Source of the DNA: Fulvimonas sp. R45
Lineage (GTDB): Bacteria; Pseudomonadota; Gammaproteobacteria; Xanthomonadales; Rhodanobacteraceae
Assembly: GCF_030504985.1 (NCBI RefSeq)
Contig: NZ_JASERU010000001.1
Span: 62,001 to 126,000, forward strand
DNA length: 64,000 bases
Direction: 5' to 3'
This document shows positions 58,448 through 64,000 of this stretch, one piece after another. The first letter of the stretch is position 1. Each line of letters starts with the position of its first letter. A program made the position numbers and the translations under genes. Below the pieces are notes generated by a model. The model had not been told where the DNA came from. It did not search any database and was given only the letters and a program-made list of their open reading frames with translations.

Positions 58448-59575
58448 TCAGCGGGTCTCCTGCATCAGCTGGGCGAAACGTTCGAACAGGTAGGCGATGT
58501 CGTGCGGCCCGGGGCTGGCCTCGGGGTGGCCCTGGAAGCAGAACGCCGGGCGGTCGGTCAGCGCGAAGCCCTGCAGCGAGCCGTCGAACAGCGAGCTGTG
58601 GGTGACCCGTACGTTGGCCGGCAGCGTCGCCGGGTCCACCGCGAAGCCGTGGTTCTGGCTGGTGATCAGCACGCGGCCGTCGTCGTGGTCCTTCACCGGG
58701 TGGTTGGCGCCATGATGGCCGTATTTCATCTTCAGCGTCTTCGCGCCCAGCGCCAGGCCCATGATCTGATGGCCCAGGCAGATGCCGAACAGCGGGATCC
58801 GCGCGTCGAGGAACTGCTTCGTGGCGGCGACCGCGTAGTCGCAGGCCGCCGGGTCGCCGGGCCCGTTGGAAAGGAACACGCCATCGGGCTTCATCGCCAG
58901 CGCCTCGGCGGCGGGCGTCTGCGCCGGCACCACGGTGATGTCGCAGCCCTGCTCGGCGAGCAGGCGCAGGATGTTGAACTTCACGCCGTAGTCGTAGGCC
59001 ACCACCTTGAAACGCGCCAGCGGCTGCCGGAAGGCCATGCGGTCGAGATCATAGGTGCCCTCCTTCCACGGATAGGCCCTGGACACGCTGACCACCTTGG
59101 CCAGGTCCATGCCGTTCAGGCCCGGGAAGGCGCGCGCCTTGGCCAGCGCCGCGGCTTCGTCGACGGACTCGCCCGCCATGATGCAGCCGTTCAGCGCACC
59201 CTTCTCGCGCAGGATGCGGGTGAGGCGCCGGGTGTCGATGCCGGCGATCGCCACGGTGCCGTGGCGCTTGAGGTAGTCGGGCAGGCTCTCGGTGCTGCGC
59301 CAGTTGCTGGGGCGGCGCGGCACGTCGCGCACGATCAGGCCGGCGGCATGCACCGCGGCGGATTCGGCGTCCTCGGCATTGCAGCCGGTGTTGCCGATGT
59401 GGGGGTAGGTCAGGGTGACGATCTGGCGGGCATAGGAGGGATCCGTGAGGATCTCCTGGTAGCCCGTCATCGCCGTGTTGAACACCACCTCGCCGACGGT
59501 TTCGCCGGCGGCGCCCACGGCATGGCCGTGGAACACGCTGCCGTCTTCGAGGGCGAGCAGAGCGGGAATGGGCAT
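58448..59575 (-). CDS. carA: carbamoyl-phosphate synthase small subunit (glutaminase)
   Basis: A 375-residue class I amidotransferase that hydrolyses glutamine and feeds ammonia to CarB. N-terminal half typical of CarA ([14 protein letters not shown], then [17 protein letters not shown]). The nucleophile Cys is in GICLGHQIM near 263, and the His/Glu pair in [13 protein letters not shown] near 346. Start [13 protein letters not shown] fits the family; longer frames are in the leader. A promoter about 100 bases upstream starts the operon. Confidence 0.98.
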   Translation of the reverse strand: MPIPALLALEDGSVFHGHAVGAAGETVGEVVFNTAMTGYQEILTDPSYARQIVTLTYPHIGNTGCNAEDAESAAVHAAGLIVRDVPRRPSNWRSTESLPDYLKRHGTVAIAGIDTRRLTRILREKGALNGCIMAGESVDEAAALAKARAFPGLNGMDLAKVVSVSRAYPWKEGTYDLDRMAFRQPLARFKVVAYDYGVKFNILRLLAEQGCDITVVPAQTPAAEALAMKPDGVFLSNGPGDPAACDYAVAATKQFLDARIPLFGICLGHQIMGLALGAKTLKMKYGHHGANHPVKDHDDGRVLITSQNHGFAVDPATLPANVRVTHSSLFDGSLQGFALTDRPAFCFQGHPEASPGPHDIAYLFERFAQLMQETR

Positions 59576-59669
59576 GGGAAGGCCGCCTTTTTCGGATACA
59601 GCAAGATCCGCAAGCCGCATGAAGCAGGCTTGTGGATGCTGGGTGAAGAGAAGTCTCGGGCGGGTCGCA

Positions 59670-59698
59670 ATGATAGGCCTGCGCAGCCGCACTGTCCA
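59670..59698 (-). promoter_or_regulatory. carAB-greA promoter
   Basis: Minus strand: -35 TGGACA (59693-59698), 17 bases, -10 TATCAT (59670-59675). It gives a leader of roughly 88 bases before the carA ATG. No PyrR- or ArgR-type site was recognised. Confidence 0.6.
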
Positions 59699-59801
59699 CC
59701 GGAACGGCTCACGCCATGTGCGGCGACCGTATCGGCGACGTTGTCGCCCCGTCCACGCGCGCGGGCGTTAAACTGGTGTATCCAAGCCATCCGCCCGCCC
59801 C

Positions 59802-60497
59802 ATGAACGCTGCCGTCCTGCTCGACCCCGCCCGCCTCGATCGCCCGGACACGCATGTCGGCACGCAGCCCTTCCCGTTCATGATCGCCCATGGGCAATTG
59901 CCGGACGAGGCGCGCGGCGACCTCGACCGCGACTTCCCGCGCTATGCCAGCGCCGGCTTCTTCCCCTACGACCCGGCCGATTGCGGCCCGATGGTCAATG
60001 CCCTGGTCGAGCGCCTGACCTCGCCCGAGTTCGCCAGCACGGTGGGCCAGCGGCTGGGCATCGACGACCTCGGCCAGTACCCCACCCTGGTCACGCTGTG
60101 CCGCTACCTCAACCGGCGCCACGGCACCATCCACACCGACAGCAAGTCCAAGGTCGCCACCGCCCTGCTCTACCTCAACGCGCAATGGCCGGACACCAGC
60201 GAAGGTTGCCTGCGCTTCCTCAACCGCATCGACAACATCGACGATCTCGCCGCGCCGGAGCTGATTCCGCTGTACGGCGAGTTCGCGGTGTTCAAGCGCT
60301 GCGACAACTCCTTCCACGGCCATCTGCCCTACGAGGGCGAGCGGCGGGTGATCCAGGTCGCCTGGCTGACCAGCGAAGAGGAAAAGCTGCGCAAGACCAG
60401 GCGCGGCAACTTCTCGCGCGCGTTCAAGAAGCTGGCCGGCGCGCTGGACCGCCGCTTCGGCGCCGGCCGCGACCGCAGCGCCGCGCACTGCGATTGA
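59802..60497 (+). CDS. 2OG-Fe(II) oxygenase family protein
   Basis: A 231-residue dioxygenase of the prolyl-hydroxylase-like group. Iron ligands: HTD near residue 108 (GTIHTDSKSKVATALLYLN) and His near 167 (NSFHGHLPYEGERRVIQVAW), with the following Arg for 2-oxoglutarate. Different family from the protein at 28140. Substrate unknown; neighbours in other genomes often sit in polysaccharide loci, which is not the case here. Its stop is 1 base from the convergent exchanger stop. Confidence 0.87.
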   Translation: MNAAVLLDPARLDRPDTHVGTQPFPFMIAHGQLPDEARGDLDRDFPRYASAGFFPYDPADCGPMVNALVERLTSPEFASTVGQRLGIDDLGQYPTLVTLCRYLNRRHGTIHTDSKSKVATALLYLNAQWPDTSEGCLRFLNRIDNIDDLAAPELIPLYGEFAVFKRCDNSFHGHLPYEGERRVIQVAWLTSEEEKLRKTRRGNFSRAFKKLAGALDRRFGAGRDRSAAHCD

Positions 60498-60498
60498 G

Positions 60499-61500
60499 CT
60501 ACGCGGCGAAATACCCCGTCACGAACATCGCGAACACGCCGTACAGCAGCCCCACCGGCATCAGCCAGCGCGCGCTGGCGTGCCCGCGGCGGAACAGCCA
60601 CCACAGGTAGCCCACCGCCACCACGGTGAGGGCGCCGGCCACCATCAGCGGCACGTCGAACAGCCATGGCGTGGCGAAGATCGCCAGCGCGCTGGGCACG
60701 GTGGCCTGGATCATCATTGCGCCGGAAATGTTCGCCAATGCCAGCCGCTCCTTGCCCTGGCGCACCCAGATCAGCGCGTTCACCGTCTCCGGCAGTTCGG
60801 TGGCCACCGGGCTGAGCAGCAGCGCCACCAGGTGCGGCGGCATGCCGAGGACCACGCCGATGACCTCCAGCTGGCCCACGAACACGCGCGAGGCCAGCGC
60901 AATCACCACCAGCGCCAGCACCGCCTGCAGCAGCACCCGCGCCATCGACGGCTCCGCCGCGCGCGGCTGGAACTTCAGCGGCTCCAGTTCCTCTTCCTCG
61001 GGCGCGGTATCGCCCTGCTTCACCTCGCGCCACACGTAGAGCGCGTACGCGGCGAGGAACAGCACGCCCAGCCACGGCTTCAGCGCGAACACCACCAGCC
61101 CCAGCGCGCACTTGGCCACGAAGATGGCGAGGAACCACGCCTGGTCGCGCGCCAGCCGGCGGTGATCGACGCGCACGCGGCCATCGTCGCGGCGCAGGCG
61201 GCGGCGGTTCGCCCACAACGCCAGCCCGACCACCGCATAGGCGATGGTGGCCAGCACCAGCGGACCACCCAGCGCCGCGCCCACGCCGATGTCGCGCGCC
61301 TGCGGGGTCTTGCCGAAGACCACCGCGACGAAGGTCACCGCACTTTCGGGCAGGGCGGTGCCGAAGGCGGCCAGCACGGTGCCGGTGGCGGTGGCGCCGA
61401 GGTCGAGCTTGCGACCCAGCCATTCAACGCCGTTGACGAAGTACTCGCAGGCGACATAGATCGCCCCGGCGGAAAGCAGGAACAACAGCGCAGTGGACAT
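60499..61500 (-). CDS. CaCA-superfamily cation exchanger (Na+/Ca2+ exchanger type), possible Mn2+ exporter
   Basis: A 333-residue inner-membrane antiporter with ten or eleven helices and two alpha repeats: GTVLAAFGTALPESAVTFVAV near residue 40 and HLVALLLSPVATELPETVNAL near 222, each carrying the acidic ion-binding residue. A cytosolic acidic loop (TAPEEEELEPL) lies near residue 168. The leader holds a manganese-riboswitch-like element, so Mn2+ export, as for the CaCA protein MneA of Vibrio, is more likely than plain Ca2+/Na+ exchange. Start ATG 61500 chosen; the in-frame extension to 61632 would translate the riboswitch. Confidence 0.9.
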   Translation of the reverse strand: MSTALLFLLSAGAIYVACEYFVNGVEWLGRKLDLGATATGTVLAAFGTALPESAVTFVAVVFGKTPQARDIGVGAALGGPLVLATIAYAVVGLALWANRRRLRRDDGRVRVDHRRLARDQAWFLAIFVAKCALGLVVFALKPWLGVLFLAAYALYVWREVKQGDTAPEEEELEPLKFQPRAAEPSMARVLLQAVLALVVIALASRVFVGQLEVIGVVLGMPPHLVALLLSPVATELPETVNALIWVRQGKERLALANISGAMMIQATVPSALAIFATPWLFDVPLMVAGALTVVAVGYLWWLFRRGHASARWLMPVGLLYGVFAMFVTGYFAA

Positions 61501-61512
61501 GCATGGGATCCG

Positions 61513-61560
61513 GGCCGGGCGAGCGGAAACCGATGGCGCAACGACGCCGCTCGCCCGGCC
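61513..61560 (-). promoter_or_regulatory. expression-platform hairpin before the CaCA exchanger
   Basis: A perfect 14-bp inverted repeat, GGCCGGGCGAGCGG with its complement, and a 20-base loop. It lies between the riboswitch aptamer and the ATG, ending 12 bases before the start codon. With no U-run it more likely controls translation than termination. Confidence 0.6.
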
Positions 61561-61574
61561 GCGGGTGAGCACGT

Positions 61575-61722
61575 CGTGGCCAAAGGTCTCGCCGGGCGCA
61601 TGCGGCGCGGGCCGCGTGGCCATCCGCGCCATGAAGCCGACGGCTTCAAGTCTGTTGACGCGGATTCCTCGGGAATGGAAGCCGGAGCTTCCGGGAGCGA
61701 GGATGGCTACTCCCCAATGACA
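61575..61722 (-). promoter_or_regulatory. yybP-ykoY (manganese) riboswitch
   Basis: On the minus strand the conserved blocks of the family occur in order: CATTGGGGAGTAGCC (from 61719), GTCAACAGACTT (61648-61659) followed by an ATGGCGC segment, and GGCGAGACCTTTGG (61580-61593). These match the E. coli mntP/alx leaders (GGGGAGUAGC, CAACAUACU, GGCAAGACCUUU). The aptamer senses Mn2+ and turns genes on when it is in excess. It fills most of the 265-base gap between pdxY and the exchanger. Confidence 0.85.
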
Positions 61723-61765
61723 ACGGCGCGCATGGTATCGGCAGCGGCCGGCGGCGGCAAGCGAC

Positions 61766-62674
61766 CTACGCCGCGACGGCGGGGAAGCGCGCCCTGCCGG
61801 CCTGCCGTGCCACCGGCGCGGCGGCGTTGATGTCCAGTTCCTCGATGCCGGCCGCCAGCGTGGCCTCGAGCATCACGTGCACGGCCGACACGGCGCGCTC
61901 CAGCGCGTTCGGCAGGGCTTCGCCTTGCAGCATCAGCGCCACCAGCAGCGCGGTGAGCACGTCGCCGGTGCCGGCCACGTCGAGCGGCAGTTCGGGCGTG
62001 GCGACCTTCCAGCAGGCCTCGCGCCCCACCGCCAGGGTGAGCAGTCGCCCGCCGTCGCCGCGCACGCTGTGTGCGACCACCCAGGACGGTCCGCGCGCCA
62101 GCAGGCCACGCGCGGCCGCGATGGCCTCGCGCTCGCCACCGACGGAGCGTCCACCGAGGCGCTCCAGCTCGAACGCGTTGGGCGTGACCATCCAGGCGTG
62201 CGGCAGCAGGCGTTCGCGGAATACGCCTTCCAGCGCCGGCTCGACGTAGGGGCCGGTGTGGGTGTCACCGATCACCGGGTCCAGGCAGAAGCGCAGCTGC
62301 GGCGCCTGCGGCAGGGTCCCGTCAAGCCAGTCGGCGAAGGCCTCGCCGTTCGCCGCGCTGCCCAGGTAGCCCGACACCAGCATCCGCGCGCGCCGGTGCA
62401 CGCCGCGTTCGCACAGGCCGCGCAGCAGGTCGGCGAACCAGTCCGCCGGCAGCACGCGGCCGCGCGTGGTGGGATAGAACGGCGCATTGCTGAGCAGGGT
62501 GGTCGGCACCTCGGCCACGCGCAGGCCGAGCTGGCGCAGCGGCGGCACTGCCGCGCTGTTGCCGGCATGCCCGTAGACCAGTTGGGATTGCACCGAAACG
62601 ATATCCACCGGCGCGGGACCGTCCGGCCGCTGCCGGTGGCCGTGGATGATGCGTGGATCGAGGTCGTCGGTCAC
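61766..62674 (-). CDS. pdxY: pyridoxal kinase PdxY
   Basis: A 302-residue ribokinase-fold enzyme phosphorylating pyridoxal in B6 salvage. The PdxY/PdxK segment VSVQSQLVYGHAGNSAAVPPLR is at residues 26-47, DPVIGDTHTGPYV near 143, MVTPNAFELERLGG near 171, and the anion-hole GTGDVLTALLVA near 234. There is no ATG; GTG 62674, 8 bases after the dapB stop, was chosen. A later GTG just before DIVSVQSQ would give a length closer to E. coli PdxY (287). Same strand as dapB, likely cotranscribed. Confidence 0.9.
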   Translation of the reverse strand: MTDDLDPRIIHGHRQRPDGPAPVDIVSVQSQLVYGHAGNSAAVPPLRQLGLRVAEVPTTLLSNAPFYPTTRGRVLPADWFADLLRGLCERGVHRRARMLVSGYLGSAANGEAFADWLDGTLPQAPQLRFCLDPVIGDTHTGPYVEPALEGVFRERLLPHAWMVTPNAFELERLGGRSVGGEREAIAAARGLLARGPSWVVAHSVRGDGGRLLTLAVGREACWKVATPELPLDVAGTGDVLTALLVALMLQGEALPNALERAVSAVHVMLEATLAAGIEELDINAAAPVARQAGRARFPAVAA

Positions 62675-62682
62675 GCCGCCGC

Positions 62683-63480
62683 TCAGCCGCCGGTGCGCTC
62701 GGCCAGCATGGCGTCGAGGTCGTAGGCGCCTGGCGCACGTCCCGCCAGCCAATGGGCGGCTTCCAGCGCGCCGCGCGCGAAGATCGAGCGGTCGGTGGCG
62801 CGATGGCCCAGCTCGACCCGTTCGCCCTTGCCCAGCAGCAGGGCCTGGTGTTCGCCCACCACGTCGCCGCCGCGTACCACCGCGAAGCCGATCGAGCCGG
62901 CGCGGCGGGGACCCGGCCGCCCCTGGCGCGCATAGACCGCGGCGTCCGCCAGCACCACGCCGCGCGCCGCCGCGGCGGCCTCGCCCAGCGCCAGCGCGGT
63001 GCCGGAGGGCGCATCCTCCTTGCGGCCGTGATGCGCTTCGACGATCTCCAGGTCCCATTCTCGCAGCGCGGCCGCGGCCTGGCGCAGCAGCCGCGTCAGC
63101 ACCGCCACGCCGAGGCTGAAGTTGGCCGCGCGCAGCAGCGGGATGCGCTGCGCGGCCTCGGCCAGGCGACGTTCCTGCGCGGCGTCGAGCCCGGTGGTGC
63201 CGGTGACCAGGGCGATCCGATGGGACAGGCAATGCGCCAGCGCGGTGCCGAGCCCGGCCGGGCTGCTGAAGTCGACCACCACGTCCAGCGCCGGCGCGGC
63301 CTGCCAGTCGTGCGTGCAGCGCAGGGACATGCCGGGCAGCGGCACGCCGTCGTGCTCCGAGCCGGGCGTCACCGCGGCATGCGCCAGCTCGAACCGTCGG
63401 TCCGCGCGCACCTGCTGCAGCAGTTCGCGGCCCATGCGGCCGGAGGCACCGTTGATGGCGAGGCGGAGGCTGGAGGTCAT
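62683..63480 (-). CDS. dapB: 4-hydroxy-tetrahydrodipicolinate reductase
   Basis: A 265-residue NAD(P)H enzyme of lysine and diaminopimelate (peptidoglycan) synthesis. Nucleotide-binding INGASGRMGREL at residues 9-20 and the signature VEAHHGRKEDAPSGTAL near 150-166 with catalytic His/Lys are present. Follows dnaJ by 71 bases on the same strand, the conserved dnaJ-dapB order; carA, normally next in xanthomonads, is displaced by pdxY, the exchanger and the oxygenase. Confidence 0.97.
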   Translation of the reverse strand: MTSSLRLAINGASGRMGRELLQQVRADRRFELAHAAVTPGSEHDGVPLPGMSLRCTHDWQAAPALDVVVDFSSPAGLGTALAHCLSHRIALVTGTTGLDAAQERRLAEAAQRIPLLRAANFSLGVAVLTRLLRQAAAALREWDLEIVEAHHGRKEDAPSGTALALGEAAAAARGVVLADAAVYARQGRPGPRRAGSIGFAVVRGGDVVGEHQALLLGKGERVELGHRATDRSIFARGALEAAHWLAGRAPGAYDLDAMLAERTGG

Positions 63481-63551
63481 GCCGGTTCCCGGTGAAAACG
63501 CCAAGCGTAGCGCGTGCGCCGCGGGCCGGGCACGGCCGCGGCGGCCACGGA

Positions 63552-64000
63552 TCAGGATACCTGCGAAGTCACGCGCGACCAGAACTGCTTCACGCCGTCG
63601 ACCCAGGTCTTGGCCTGCGGCTGGTGCTTTTCCGCCTCGCCGTCGGCGAAGGTGGACTCGAGCTGCTCGAACAGCTCGCGCTGCGCCTTGGTGAGGCGCA
63701 CCGGCGTCTCCACCACCACGCGGCAGATCAGGTCGCCGGCACGACCGCTGCGCACGGACTTCACGCCGCGCCCGCGCAGGCGGAACTGCTGGCCGGTCTG
63801 GGTCTCCGGCGGCACGGTGATCGATACCTCGCCGTCCAGCGTGGGCACCGGCAGTTCGGCGCCCAGCGCCGCCTGGGTGAAGCGGATCGGCAGTTCGCAA
63901 TACAGGTCGTTGCCGTCGCGCTGGAAGATCTTGTGCTCACGCACCCGCACTTCCACGTACAGGTCGCCCGCGGGCGCGCCGCCGGGGCCGGCCTCGCCCT
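63552..64000 (-). CDS. dnaJ: chaperone DnaJ, C-terminal part; gene continues beyond the window
   Basis: The last 149 codons of DnaJ; the frame is open to the right edge. [21 protein letters not shown] is the conserved entry to C-terminal domain I/II, and [36 protein letters not shown] follows, then the short dimerisation tail. The J domain and zinc fingers lie outside. DnaJ delivers clients to DnaK and stimulates its ATPase. Confidence 0.95.
   Translation of the reverse strand, partial: GEAGPGGAPAGDLYVEVRVREHKIFQRDGNDLYCELPIRFTQAALGAELPVPTLDGEVSITVPPETQTGQQFRLRGRGVKSVRSGRAGDLICRVVVETPVRLTKAQRELFEQLESTFADGEAEKHQPQAKTWVDGVKQFWSRVTSQVS

Noticed and set aside
61501-61632. A 44-codon extension of the CaCA exchanger
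   Set aside because: It would translate the riboswitch and its output hairpin and adds no signal or domain.

Overview
This is a high-GC gammaproteobacterial chromosome segment. It most resembles the Xanthomonadales, and within them Rhodanobacteraceae-like genera such as Dyella, Rhodanobacter, Luteibacter or Frateuria. The evidence is gene order and protein character: dnaJ-dapB followed later by carA-carB-greA; cmk-rpsA-ihfB-lapA-lapB followed by surface-polysaccharide genes; ndk-rlmN-pilW-rodZ next to yfgM-bamB-der; and the short palindromic repeats typical of this order. The genus is an inference. Almost everything is core chromosome. I see no insertion sequence, prophage, integrase, CRISPR array, rRNA or tRNA gene. 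No gene-free stretch exceeds about 300 bases; the larger gaps are each described as repeat, promoter, leader or RNA features.

Layout. 1-5441 (+): a three-gene RND efflux operon (outer-membrane channel cut by the window edge, lipoprotein adaptor, CzcA/CusA-type pump). 5567-8789 (-): guaB then guaA for GMP synthesis. 9089-11735: folD, an acetyltransferase and a rhodanese-ThiF sulfur-activating enzyme. 11870-18820 (-): der, bamB, yfgM, rodZ, pilW, rlmN, ndk, covering ribosome and outer-membrane assembly, cell shape, pili and nucleotide pools. 19049-23477 (+): a PsrA-like TetR regulator with a beta-oxidation operon (fadB-like, fadA). 23565-32528: an accessory stretch of mostly single-function genes: an inactive-looking ClpP-like periplasmic protein, a DksA-type zinc finger, pirin, a DHA2 transporter, DUF1428, an Oxygenase-NA protein, quinone oxidoreductase, an AraC regulator, an EamA transporter and thiopurine methyltransferase. 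32591-39209 (-): a mannosidase operon (GH2, GH125, GH92) fit to dismantle high-mannose glycans. 39411-42441: an MBL hydrolase and a coupled PuuB-like / CsaA-like / GNAT cassette. 42707-47943 (-): lapA-lapB, a WecA-like transferase, a PglF/WbpM-like dehydratase and galU (envelope polysaccharide). 48099-51002 (-): ihfB, rpsA, cmk. 51230-53248 (+): fadH-like 2,4-dienoyl-CoA reductase. 53320-54637: a candidate small RNA, a LysR regulator and rpmJ. 54746-59575 (-): carA-carB-greA. 59802 to the end: a 2OG oxygenase, a CaCA exchanger behind a probable manganese riboswitch, pdxY, dapB, and dnaJ cut by the right edge.

Most informative signals. (1) A yybP-ykoY (manganese) riboswitch-like leader precedes a Na+/Ca2+-exchanger-family gene, suggesting that this CaCA protein exports Mn2+. 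(2) Two PsrA-type palindromes bracket the promoter of the TetR/fad operon, and a 14/16 match lies just upstream of the distant fadH-like gene, indicating a fatty-acid regulon visible inside one window. (3) Between fadH and the LysR gene there is a minus-strand intergenic transcription unit with a 17-bp-spaced promoter, two hairpins with C-rich loops and a U-rich end. It looks like an sRNA, possibly related to sX13 of Xanthomonas. Ten gene junctions use ATGA start/stop overlaps, so translational coupling is common here.
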